A stretch of DNA of 64,000 nt, taken from NCBI RefSeq assembly GCF_030848575.1, contig NZ_JAVDDX010000001.1:310001-374000 (forward strand). The letters run 5' to 3'. Source of the stretch: Haloarcula sp. H-GB4. Its GTDB lineage: Archaea > Halobacteriota > Halobacteria > Halobacteriales > Haloarculaceae. A program made the translations under genes and the position numbers. This document shows, in pieces, positions 43,980-51,363 of the stretch (the stretch's first letter is position 1; every line of letters starts with the position of its first letter). Below the pieces are notes generated by a model. The model did not search any database. It saw only the letters and a program-made list of their open reading frames with translations, and had not been told where the DNA came from.

Positions 43980-45905
43980 TTAGCGGAACCTGAAGTAGCC
44001 GCCGATGGCCAGAGCGGCCACGAGTGCGACGCCGATAATCGCCGTCAGCGGTGAACTGCCACCGCCGGAGTTGGTCACGGAGACCGGAAGGCGGTAGGTG
44101 TCAGACACCGGCGTATCTCCGTCCGGCTCCTCGTACTGGAAGTCGACCGAGACGGGGTAGCTTTTCGTCATCGCGGCACCGCTTGCGCTGATACCGAACT
44201 CGATGGTCGTTGACTCGCCCTGATCGAGGCTGTTGACGTACGCCTGGTCGTCCGACACAGAGATCGGTGACTCGGCGAACAGTTTTGCCTCGATATCGGT
44301 CAGTCGCTCACCGGCGTCGTTGGTGATGGTCACTTCGAGCGTGCTCGACCCACCAACGTTGACCGACGCGTTCGTCGTCTCGACGATAAACTCGTCGGCG
44401 CTGCCGTCGACGCTCTGCCGGATTTCGAGCGTGTCGCTCTCGCGCCTGTCGCCCTCACTGTTGCGGTAGTTGGCGACGAAGTCGAACTGTCGTGGGCCGG
44501 AGTTCGCGTTATCCGACACGTCGGCATCGAATGAGACGGTCGTTGACTCGCCCGGTTCGAGGTTGCCGACCGCGTACTGGGTCTCCTTCGGCGAGATGTT
44601 GTCGTGAGTGCTCGCCCAGTTCAGGACGACGTTACGAACTGTCCGGTCGCCGGTGTTGGTCAACGACGCTTCCAGCGTGCCGTCGTCACCCGCCTGCAGG
44701 GACGACTCGACGTCACCCATGGCGAAGGACTGTTCGGGTTCGGGTGTAAGTCCGAGTGAGATGTCGTCAGCGACGCCGGCATCGCCTTCTGGGTCGTCAT
44801 AGCTCACTGACGCCGACAGCGCGTAGCTCTGTGTCTTGGCGTCGTCGCTGGCGCTTGCGTCAACGCTCACCGTTCGCGTTTCACCAGGCTCCCAGGAGCC
44901 GACAAACTGCGATGTGGATTCGGACTGTCCGAACGTAATCGCGCTGTTCTGCGTGGTAAGTGTCACTGTCGCGTCCGAGACTGTGACAGGTCCGTCGTTG
45001 CGCAGGGTCACGTTATACGTCCCGGAGTCACTGACAGCAACGTCGCTGTCAACACGTTCGACAGTGAACGTTTGCTCGCGGGCAGGTGTAATCCCGATCG
45101 AAGAGGCAGACGTACTCTTTCGCACCCCGTCGGTGTCATCGAAGTCGACTTGCAGGTCAAACTGGTACGGTTCGGCTCTGGCGTCACCGCTTGCACCGAC
45201 GCGGTACCGGAGCGTCCGCTGTTCACCGGCCTCCCAGGTGTTAATAAACCGGGAGCTGCTGGTGTCACTACCGACTGTGAGTTCAGGATTTGTCGATTCC
45301 AGCGTTACTGAGGCTTCTCGGGCTGGTTCGTCACCAGTGTTCTCGACGGTGACTGCAACCGTCCCGACCGAGTCGACGCGCGCGCCGGAGTCGACGCTCA
45401 CCACGTCAAAACCCGCGTCATCGTCGATTTCGAGTTCGAGTTCGACCCGTTCAGTCGCGGTCTTTTCGTCACGTGCCCCGTCATTTTCGGAGATATAGCT
45501 CGTGTACTCGTATTCGACGATGACAGGAACGGTGTAGTCCCCGGGACTTGCGTCGTCATCGACGCTGATGTCGAATGAAATCGGACTCGTCTTGCCTTCC
45601 GGGACGGAGCCGACGGCCTGTTTGTTCGTTGTTACCGTAATCGGGGCGTCTCCGTTATTGACCTTGACTGTGGTCCCGCGGGCGGTCGTTACTTCACTAT
45701 TCTGTATTCCCTGGGTCGTAGACCCGGAGTCGACCGTTCCGCTGTTGACGAGGACAACGTCGAGTGTCGTCTCTTCACCGGGTGTGACGGTGTTATCGAC
45801 GAACGTTGCGTCGAAATCGGGGCTTCCGGTCACAGCGCCGATCGCCGTTCCGGATGCCATGAGCAATGCGACAACAGCCAGCGTCAGTATCGTTCGTGGT
45901 TTCAT
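43980..45905 (-). CDS. Secreted multi-domain NEW3/CARDB-like surface protein (COG1361 type)
   Basis: This protein has a signal peptide (MKPRTILTLAVVALLMASGTA) and a C-terminal membrane anchor (LTAIIGVALVAALAIGGYF + RFR). Between them are about five tandem immunoglobulin-like repeats. Each has the pattern D-x-x-[hydrophobic]-x-[VL]-x-N-[TDS]-G-[DE] and an aromatic-[EG]-x-GE-x-x-[TR] turn (for example WEAGEQRTLRY, WEPGETRTVSV, LEPGESTTVSF). It is highly acidic. The start used here (45905) gives 641 residues and begins at the signal peptide; an upstream ATG at 45926 adds seven. It is co-oriented with the RND gene and likely forms its extracytoplasmic partner (inferred). Confidence 0.85.
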   Translation of the reverse strand: MKPRTILTLAVVALLMASGTAIGAVTGSPDFDATFVDNTVTPGEETTLDVVLVNSGTVDSGSTTQGIQNSEVTTARGTTVKVNNGDAPITVTTNKQAVGSVPEGKTSPISFDISVDDDASPGDYTVPVIVEYEYTSYISENDGARDEKTATERVELELEIDDDAGFDVVSVDSGARVDSVGTVAVTVENTGDEPAREASVTLESTNPELTVGSDTSSSRFINTWEAGEQRTLRYRVGASGDARAEPYQFDLQVDFDDTDGVRKSTSASSIGITPAREQTFTVERVDSDVAVSDSGTYNVTLRNDGPVTVSDATVTLTTQNSAITFGQSESTSQFVGSWEPGETRTVSVDASASDDAKTQSYALSASVSYDDPEGDAGVADDISLGLTPEPEQSFAMGDVESSLQAGDDGTLEASLTNTGDRTVRNVVLNWASTHDNISPKETQYAVGNLEPGESTTVSFDADVSDNANSGPRQFDFVANYRNSEGDRRESDTLEIRQSVDGSADEFIVETTNASVNVGGSSTLEVTITNDAGERLTDIEAKLFAESPISVSDDQAYVNSLDQGESTTIEFGISASGAAMTKSYPVSVDFQYEEPDGDTPVSDTYRLPVSVTNSGGGSSPLTAIIGVALVAALAIGGYFRFR

Positions 45906-45973
45906 ACGTAGGGACACTTCGGACATTCCTTGTCGTTATTTCTGTCCGGAGCGGACGTCATGCCTGGGAGATT

Positions 45974-46004
45974 GGGATATATACCCACATACGTCTGTGC
46001 AGAC
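45974..46004 (-). promoter_or_regulatory. Promoter region of the surface-protein/RND operon
   Basis: GGGATATATACCC (45974-45986) is a strong TATA-like box for leftward transcription. GTCTG-TG-CAGAC (45993-46004), an exact 5-bp inverted repeat, lies just upstream of it in that direction. The distance to the start codon (45905 or 45926) implies a 5' leader of about 20-45 nt. Confidence 0.5.
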
Positions 46005-46025
46005 TCCCGCCCGAACCGTGTACAT

Positions 46026-46043
46026 CGAACGAACGTTCGGTCG
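46026..46043. promoter_or_regulatory. TetR-type operator, copy 1
   Basis: CGAACGAACGTTCGGTCG is a palindrome with one mismatched pair. It matches copy 2 (46090-46107) in 16 of 18 positions, with differences only in the central two bases. It lies between the surface-protein promoter and the tetR promoter. Confidence 0.65.
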
Positions 46044-46075
46044 TGCATCAACGTTGTGGTTCCGTAACAGTGGGA

Positions 46076-46085
46076 AGATATTTAC
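46076..46085 (+). promoter_or_regulatory. TATA box of tetR
   Basis: AGATATTTAC lies about 25-34 bp upstream of the tetR ATG (46110), which implies leaderless transcription. Confidence 0.55.
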
Positions 46086-46087
46086 TG

Positions 46088-46109
46088 CCCGAACGAATAT
46101 TCGGTCGGG
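46088..46109. promoter_or_regulatory. TetR-type operator, copy 2, abutting the tetR start codon
   Basis: The core CGAACGAATATTCGGTCG (46090-46107) extends to a 22-bp palindrome with a single mismatched pair when the flanking CC and GG are included. It fills the gap between the TATA box and the ATG, so a bound protein would block transcription initiation. Autoregulation by the adjacent TetR protein is inferred. Confidence 0.7.
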
Positions 46110-46730
46110 ATGAGTGATGGAATTCCGTTCGCCGGGGAGCCAGCGGATTCGCATGAGGCGATAATGCGAGCGACATTCCGTGCCCTCCGGGAATACGGGT
46201 ATGCCGGACTTTCGATACAGCGAATTGCGGACGAGGCCGACCTCAGCAAATCGACGTTTTACCACCACTTCGATGGCAAGGAGGACCTCTTGCTGTCGTT
46301 TCAGGAGTTCATCCTCACGGAATTTAACCGCATCTTTCAAATCGAATCGACTGGCGACCCCGAACAGGACATCAAGACCTTTGTCAGTCTCATTCTCGAT
46401 GATTTCCCTGACTGCGTTGAAACGCCAGATAAGGACGCCGTACTCGGTTCATACGTCGAGATGCGTGCCCAGGCAGTCCAGAACCCGGATTTCCGTGAGA
46501 AGTTCACTGAGACGGACGAACTGTTCGCCCGGCAACTCGTACAGATCATTGAGGACGGCATCGAACAGGGAGTCTTCGCCGATGTCAACCCTAACACGGT
46601 TTCGCGGTTCATGATCACGATACTCGACGGTGTGATCCTTCAGAGCGCAACTCGCAACGACAATCCTGTCGCCGAGGTTCGGGATACCATCGACGAGTAC
46701 ATCGAAGAGACGCTGATTCTCAACACCTAG
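46110..46730 (+). CDS. TetR/AcrR family transcriptional regulator
   Basis: This 206-residue repressor-type regulator has an N-terminal HTH (residues 17-62: ATFRALREYGYAGLSIQRIA, then DEADLSKSTFYHHFDGKEDL). A helical ligand-binding domain covers about residues 75-206. It is divergent from the surface-protein/RND operon and has two palindromic operators in the shared 204-bp gap. I infer ligand-relieved repression of the exporter, as for AcrR-type systems. It ends interlocked (CTAG) with the convergent HalX gene. Confidence 0.92.
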   Translation: MSDGIPFAGEPADSHEAIMRATFRALREYGYAGLSIQRIADEADLSKSTFYHHFDGKEDLLLSFQEFILTEFNRIFQIESTGDPEQDIKTFVSLILDDFPDCVETPDKDAVLGSYVEMRAQAVQNPDFREKFTETDELFARQLVQIIEDGIEQGVFADVNPNTVSRFMITILDGVILQSATRNDNPVAEVRDTIDEYIEETLILNT

Positions 46731-47299
46731 CTTCTGCTGATAGACTGGTACGTCTGTTTCAGTTCTTCGAAATCATTGTTCTCGGCTTGCAGCACCCACT
46801 CCAGTTCCCTGGCACGCTCCTTTAGCTCCGTGTACTCGGTGCTCGCTTCCAGTTGTGACGTAGACTTTTCGCGCTCCAGCACGGAGAGTTTCGAGGAAAT
46901 CCGGAAGTACTCGTCGAGCCTCTCGTCTGCATCGGATCGGTCGAGATGTTGATCGAGCGCCGACAGGAGCGTCGACTGGTCGACCGGCTTCTGAAGGTAG
47001 TCATCGAACGGCATCTCCAGAATGTTCAGATCGGCGTCGACTGCGGTCAGCATGATGATGACGCCGTCATACCCCCGCTCGCGCAACCGCGAAAGCACGT
47101 CGTCACCGTGCACGTCGGGCATCCGTCGGTCGAGCAACACAGCATCGAACTCTGGGCCGGCAGCGTCAAGCGCCGCCTGACCACTGTACGCGATAGTCGT
47201 CTCGTAGCGCTCGCCGAGTTTCAGGGCCTGCGTGTCGGCGACATCGTGTTCGTCGTCGACAACGAGCACCCGCGGTGGGCCACCTGTACTTCTGGACAC
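46727..47299 (-). CDS. HalX-domain response regulator
   Basis: This 190-residue regulator has a receiver domain (residues 9-120; acidic pair D15/D16, phospho-Asp D57 in LLDRRMP, conserved Lys in YLQKP). A C-terminal HalX domain with coiled coil follows (about 128-190, EREKSTSQLEASTEYTELKE), a haloarchaeal fusion of unknown output. The start is taken as the GTG at 47297-47299 because no ATG is available between it and the receiver domain; an AT-rich element (CATATAC, about 47327-47333) lies about 30 bp upstream. No cognate kinase is adjacent. Confidence 0.85.
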   Translation of the reverse strand: MSRSTGGPPRVLVVDDEHDVADTQALKLGERYETTIAYSGQAALDAAGPEFDAVLLDRRMPDVHGDDVLSRLRERGYDGVIIMLTAVDADLNILEMPFDDYLQKPVDQSTLLSALDQHLDRSDADERLDEYFRISSKLSVLEREKSTSQLEASTEYTELKERARELEWVLQAENNDFEELKQTYQSISRS

Positions 47300-47393
47300 A
47301 GTATTAAACTGTTCTAGGGCTGGCAACTGTATATGTTTTACCGGCAACCGCCTCTCGAAAAGCGTTAACCGATGGCCCATTGAGTGTGCACCG

Positions 47394-48002
47394 ATGAGCA
47401 AGTCGTCGACGGACACAGGCGGTCGACACCGTCTTGGCAGCCTCGCGGCCGTGATCGGTTGGATAGGGGCAGGAGCGGTCGTGCTCGCTACCGTCGCGCT
47501 GGTGGTGCAGTCAGTGTTTTCACTCGGACTTTCGGAACAGGTCACCGTCGGCCTCGGTCTGGCGCTTGGCGGCGGGCTGGGCGGCGTTTCCTACCTTCTG
47601 GTGACTGATTCGCCCGGCGAGACGACCGACGAGATGATGACAGTGTCGGCAGATGTCGAGCAAACACCGGAGCCACAGCCAGTCGACCTCTTCGATGGCC
47701 ATCCTGACCCGGTGTTGTACTTCGCCGACGAGGGGCACGGCCCGGTCGTGCGTGCGGCAAACGAGTCATTTGGGACCACGTTCGACGTGCCGTCCGATCG
47801 CCTCAACGGGACCGCCCTCTCAGAGGCGCTGCTCGTGGCCGGGATAGACGAGGTGGACGCCGAGGCAGTCAGTACAGCTGACCTCGATGTCGTCGCCCTC
47901 TCGACAGCACCCGACGAACCGCGGCAGTTTCGGCTGCGGACGGCCGGCGCCCCCTCGACCGGCTATCTCCTGCTCACACCACTGGGGACGGCGGGCGATT
48001 GA
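47394..48002 (+). CDS. Membrane-anchored PAS-like protein
   Basis: This 202-residue protein has two N-terminal hydrophobic segments (about residues 15-42, LAAVIGWIGAGAVVLATVAL, and 48-72). An acidic Pro-rich linker follows, then a PAS-like domain (about 95-200) beginning DLFDGHPDPVLYFADEGHGP, followed by VRAANESFGTTFDVP. No kinase, receiver or HTH domain follows, so it looks like a stand-alone sensor or a degenerate kinase remnant. It is divergent from the orphan HalX regulator, across a 94-bp gap. The PAS call is from sequence pattern only. Confidence 0.72.
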   Translation: MSKSSTDTGGRHRLGSLAAVIGWIGAGAVVLATVALVVQSVFSLGLSEQVTVGLGLALGGGLGGVSYLLVTDSPGETTDEMMTVSADVEQTPEPQPVDLFDGHPDPVLYFADEGHGPVVRAANESFGTTFDVPSDRLNGTALSEALLVAGIDEVDAEAVSTADLDVVALSTAPDEPRQFRLRTAGAPSTGYLLLTPLGTAGD

Positions 48003-48011
48003 ACGGCCAAA

Positions 48012-48032
48012 CGCCGCCCGTGGTCGGCGGCG
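48012..48032. terminator. Perfect GC-rich hairpin downstream of the PAS-like gene
   Basis: CGCCGCC (48012-48018) pairs exactly with GGCGGCG (48026-48032) around a 7-nt loop, 10 bp after the stop at 48002. There is no T run, so termination or mRNA protection is tentative. Confidence 0.4.
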
Positions 48033-48077
48033 TAACGGAACTTTAAAGATTCCATCACGGCGAAATTCTGGATAGGA

Positions 48078-48365
48078 ATGCTCGCGTCACCGCTGCAACT
48101 CATCGATAGTTTCCTGCTGAACTACACCATCGGTGATGTCCTGCTACTCGGCTTTGTCGGTGGACTCGTCGCGATTCTCCCACAACGGTCGCTCCGGATG
48201 CTGGGACTCCATACAATCGCGCTGGGGGCACTGCTTGTGATTACGCCGGCGTCGGCGATGGAACCGAACAGCGCGAGCGTCCTCGCGTCGTCGTTCCAGT
48301 ACAAACTGTTCGGTCTGGTACTGCTCGTTCTCGCCCCGGTGCTGTACGCCGTCGGTCGGCGTTAG
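48078..48365 (+). CDS. Small three-helix membrane protein
   Basis: This 95-residue protein has three hydrophobic segments (about residues 14-36, GDVLLLGFVGGLVAILP; 39-60; and 72-92, YKLFGLVLLVLAPVLYAVG). It ends with a short basic tail (GRR). I know no function; similar short proteins are common in haloarchaea. A CTTTAAAG element lies about 35 bp upstream of the ATG. It ends interlocked with the convergent nadK stop (TTAG). Confidence 0.72.
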   Translation: MLASPLQLIDSFLLNYTIGDVLLLGFVGGLVAILPQRSLRMLGLHTIALGALLVITPASAMEPNSASVLASSFQYKLFGLVLLVLAPVLYAVGRR

Positions 48366-49213
48366 GCCAGTTTGTCGAGTGCGGTGAAGAAATCAAGTGG
48401 CGGACCAGCAAGCCGGACCGGTTCGCCCGCACGCGAGACCGTTATCCGCTCTGGCGGGACCACGTCTTTTCGAACCCGACCATCACTGACGACGACACCG
48501 CTGTCAGCATCTGTGAGCTCGATGACGATTTCGCTGTCAACGTCGACGACCAGTGGCGGCGTCCCCATCTCGTCTGCCATCCCCGTGATGATAAGACCGG
48601 CCACGTCGGGGTGGACGAGTGGGCCGCGTTCGCTGAGGTTGTACGCCGTCGATCCGGTGGGTGTCGCTACCAGTACGCCGTCAGCGTGGCCGGACGTGTA
48701 GAGCGAATCATCGACGTACACATCGACCGTCGCCCCGCCGCCGTGACCGCGTCGCTCGCCCTGCACGACGACCTCGTTCAGCGCCGGCGACAGCTCCCAG
48801 TCGTCGCCGCTTGCCTGCAGTCGCGGTTTGGCCCGCGTTCTGGCGCTCCCGGTCTTCTGGATGTGTTCGACCTCCGCGACAACCGTCTCGACGGCCTCTT
48901 CGGGTGCAATCGCGTTCAAAAAGCCGACCTCGCCGAGATTGACCCCCAGTATCGGCGTCGACCCCGCACCGCGGGCCGCGTACAGAAACGTTCCGTCACC
49001 GCCGATACTCACGACGAGGTCACAGGCGGACATCTCATCGACCGGCGCCGAATCGGGCACGGCTGCGTCCCATGCGTCGTGGTCACCCAGCGCTCCGGCG
49101 GTCGTTTCGTCGACGACAACGGCCGCCGACGTGGCGCGCAGCCGGTTACACAGTGTACTCGCAAGCGACATAGCCCGGTCGTTGTCCCGCTGCGCGACGA
49201 TCCCGACAGTCAT
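48362..49213 (-). CDS. nadK: NAD kinase
   Basis: This enzyme phosphorylates NAD+ to NADP+. In the 283-residue protein the GGDGT motif is at 71-75 (VVSIGGDGTFLYAARG), the second NADK motif is LGVNLGEVGFLNAI, and the third is VATPTGSTAYNLSERGPLVHP. The ATG at 49211-49213 is chosen because homology starts at MTVGIVAQRD and a TTTATATAC box lies about 23-31 bp upstream on the minus strand. The long open frame upstream is antisense to the KaiC-like gene and not coding. Confidence 0.94.
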   Translation of the reverse strand: MTVGIVAQRDNDRAMSLASTLCNRLRATSAAVVVDETTAGALGDHDAWDAAVPDSAPVDEMSACDLVVSIGGDGTFLYAARGAGSTPILGVNLGEVGFLNAIAPEEAVETVVAEVEHIQKTGSARTRAKPRLQASGDDWELSPALNEVVVQGERRGHGGGATVDVYVDDSLYTSGHADGVLVATPTGSTAYNLSERGPLVHPDVAGLIITGMADEMGTPPLVVDVDSEIVIELTDADSGVVVSDGRVRKDVVPPERITVSRAGEPVRLAGPPLDFFTALDKLA

Positions 49214-49235
49214 TGCCCGGACGTTCCCGCTGGCC

Positions 49236-49244
49236 GTATATAAA
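49236..49244 (-). promoter_or_regulatory. TATA box of nadK
   Basis: TTTATATAC on the minus strand, about 27 bp upstream of the nadK ATG at 49213, fits a leaderless transcript. Confidence 0.6.
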
Positions 49245-49260
49245 CCCTCTACGACGGCAA

Positions 49261-49266
49261 TTATAT
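49261..49266 (+). promoter_or_regulatory. TATA box for the leader ORF and KaiC-like gene
   Basis: TTATAT lies 28 bp upstream of an ATG at 49291, which begins an 11-codon open frame, and about 60 bp upstream of the KaiC-like ATG. The spacing favours transcription starting at or near the short frame. Confidence 0.5.
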
Positions 49267-49290
49267 CAGTCGCGACGCGTATCCACTTCC

Positions 49291-49326
49291 ATGGGCCGTT
49301 CGTGTGGCTGGTGGTCGTGCGTATGA
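49291..49326 (+). CDS. Candidate leaderless leader peptide (upstream ORF)
   Basis: The 11-codon frame encodes MGRSCGWWSCV. Its TGA (49324-49326) interlocks with the ATG (49323-49325) of the KaiC-like gene as ATGA. Its ATG is spaced from the TATA box as expected for leaderless translation. The peptide is unusual in having two adjacent Trp and two Cys among 11 residues. Translational coupling or attenuation-like control is possible but unproven; a short frame of this kind can arise by chance. Confidence 0.35.
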   Translation: MGRSCGWWSCV

Positions 49327-50498
49327 GCGAGGACAGCGGGTCCGATGACGACTGGTTCGAAAGTGCGCTGGACGACGAGGACGGCGACAGCGAACCGACG
49401 GAGGCCGACGACACTTCGGAGACACCATCCGAGAGCGACGCCGAGGAACCGGCGTCTACCGACACCGGGCCGTCTGCACCCGAGAGCGACGACGACAAGC
49501 GCAGTGGTGATAGCAGCCCGTTCGATGACGATAGCAGCGCCGATTTTAGTGAAGGCAGTGATAGTAATCCGTTTGGTGACGACGGCAGCGCCGCTGCTGG
49601 CGGGGACAGTGACAGCAGCCCGTTCGACGACAGCAGCGGTGACCCCTTCAGCAGCCAGAGTGAGTCTGCTGATGCCGACGCTGGGTCCCCTGGCGACGAT
49701 GATGGCGGTGGGCTCTTCGACGACGACTTCGCCACTGCGTTCGAGTCTGCCGGTAGTGGCGATGGTGACAGCGGGAGCGACTTTGAGGAGGAGTTCGAGT
49801 CCGACATCCCGCGGGTGGACATCGGTATCGAGGGACTCGACCAGATGATTCAGGGCGGAATCCCACAGCGCCACCTCATCGTCACTATCGGTTCGGCCGG
49901 AACCGGAAAGACGACGTTCGGATTGCAGTTCCTCCACCATGGGCTTCGGAATGGCGAAAACGCGGTGTTTCTGACGCTCGAACAGTCCCACGATGCGATA
50001 CTGGACACCGCCGGCGACCGCGGCTGGGGGTTCGAGGAGTACGAAGAACAGGGCCAGCTAGCGATTGTCGATCTCGACCCGGTCGAGATGGCAAACAGCC
50101 TTGACAACATCCGCGGCGAGCTGCCGGCGCTCATCGAGAAGTTCGACGCCGACCGGCTGGTGCTTGACTCCGTCTCATTGCTTGAGATGATGTACGACGA
50201 CCAGTCCCGTAGACGTACCGAAGTGTTCGATTTCACCCGATCGCTGAAGCAGGCCGGCGTGACGACGATGCTCGTCTCTGAAGCCAGCGAGACCAACCCT
50301 TTCGCGTCCAGACACGGTATCATCGAATACCTGACTGACGCCGTGTTCATCCTTCAGTACGTCCGGTCAGACACCAGCGAGACGCGGCTCGCTGTCGAGA
50401 TCCAAAAGATACGGAACGCGAACCACTCGCGGGAGACGAAACCCTATGAGATAACGAACGACGGTATCTCGGTCTACCAGCAGGCGAATATCTTCTAA
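49323..50498 (+). CDS. KaiC/RadA-like ATPase with long acidic N-terminal tail
   Basis: In this 391-residue protein, residues 1-160 are low-complexity, Asp/Ser/Glu-rich and contain spaced PF motifs (SSPFDDD near 64, SNPFGDD near 81, SSPFDDS near 98, GDPFSS near 106). Residues 160-391 are a single KaiC-type RecA ATPase domain: Walker A GSAGTGKTT (190-198), the catalytic Glu region FLTLEQSHDAIL and Walker B DRLVLDSVSLL. Single-domain KaiC-like proteins in archaea take part in signalling or motility (for example ArlH); this one is not in an archaellum cluster. It ends interlocked with the convergent DUF4013 gene. Confidence 0.85.
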   Translation: MSEDSGSDDDWFESALDDEDGDSEPTEADDTSETPSESDAEEPASTDTGPSAPESDDDKRSGDSSPFDDDSSADFSEGSDSNPFGDDGSAAAGGDSDSSPFDDSSGDPFSSQSESADADAGSPGDDDGGGLFDDDFATAFESAGSGDGDSGSDFEEEFESDIPRVDIGIEGLDQMIQGGIPQRHLIVTIGSAGTGKTTFGLQFLHHGLRNGENAVFLTLEQSHDAILDTAGDRGWGFEEYEEQGQLAIVDLDPVEMANSLDNIRGELPALIEKFDADRLVLDSVSLLEMMYDDQSRRRTEVFDFTRSLKQAGVTTMLVSEASETNPFASRHGIIEYLTDAVFILQYVRSDTSETRLAVEIQKIRNANHSRETKPYEITNDGISVYQQANIF

Positions 50499-51208
50499 AC
50501 TGTCGCCGTCCCGACTGATTCTGATTCATCTCGCTCGTCGAGTGCGGCGTTGTAGCCACTGGCCCAGAGGTCCGTCGCAACCACCAGCACGTAGAAGGTG
50601 GCGAACGGACTGAGAATCAGGGCAATGAGCGAGCCGATGAACGGGACGACGTTCAGCAAGTTCACCACGACGTTGGCACCGATAAACAGGGCAATCGAGA
50701 CCAGCCACGGCGTCGCGTACTCCGGAGACATGACTAACTTCCGTAGCGTCCCGAAGTCGAACCCGGCACCAAACTCGCCGGTACAGGCGAAGTGGATGAT
50801 AGCCGCTGTCGCAACATACCCGAACACCAGCGACAGGACAAACGAGATCGCCAGCCCGCCGAAGAGGCCGGCCAGACCGGCACCCGCCCCGGCACGAGTC
50901 CCGGTCGCCATCGCGAACAGGCTCCCGCCGACAGTCACCCCGAACACGACGAGCGGGACGAGCATATACACGATACCGATAACCCAGGCTTTGAGCCCGT
51001 CAACAAGCAGTTCCCCCCAGTCTTCGAACGCTGGCGGCTGTGTCGCGCCGTCTGCCCGCTTGCGGATTGCCTGAACGAGATAGCCGTACACGAGGATGGC
51101 GGGGACGACGAAGAACGAGAGGAGGCTGAGGACGCCACCGATGAGAACGGTCATGGTCCAGTCGTCGTCTTCCATGGGATACCTGAGTGCGTCGTCTATC
51201 GACTCCAT
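50495..51208 (-). CDS. DUF4013 family membrane protein
   Basis: This 237-residue integral membrane protein has the N-terminus MESIDDALRYPMEDDDWTMT, which is typical of DUF4013 proteins. About five hydrophobic segments follow (VLIGGVLSLLSFFVVPAIL; AWVIGIVYMLVPLVVFGV; LFGGLAISFVLSLVFGYVAT; SIALFIGANVVVNLLNVV; and a C-terminal segment). Function is unknown; such proteins are abundant in haloarchaea and methanogens. The start ATG is at 51206-51208. It is divergent from the UspA gene across 155 bp. Confidence 0.85.
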   Translation of the reverse strand: MESIDDALRYPMEDDDWTMTVLIGGVLSLLSFFVVPAILVYGYLVQAIRKRADGATQPPAFEDWGELLVDGLKAWVIGIVYMLVPLVVFGVTVGGSLFAMATGTRAGAGAGLAGLFGGLAISFVLSLVFGYVATAAIIHFACTGEFGAGFDFGTLRKLVMSPEYATPWLVSIALFIGANVVVNLLNVVPFIGSLIALILSPFATFYVLVVATDLWASGYNAALDERDESESVGTATV

Positions 51209-51363
51209 GGTTATTGGTCACACTAAACACAGTTAGTTACAGACACCTTGCCGGGTTATTCGCTCGGCTTACCGCAGGACTACGATGTGTTATCCGGCAC
51301 TGTGTCGCTCATATTGCACCGGCCGGCGGAACCAATAAATCACAACCGGGCAACAAGTGGGAT

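Noticed and set aside
49214..49822. Extended upstream frame on nadK
   Set aside because: The upstream 200 residues are Ser/Pro/Leu repeats complementary to the acidic tail of the KaiC-like gene; NAD kinase similarity and the TATA box both fix the start at 49213.
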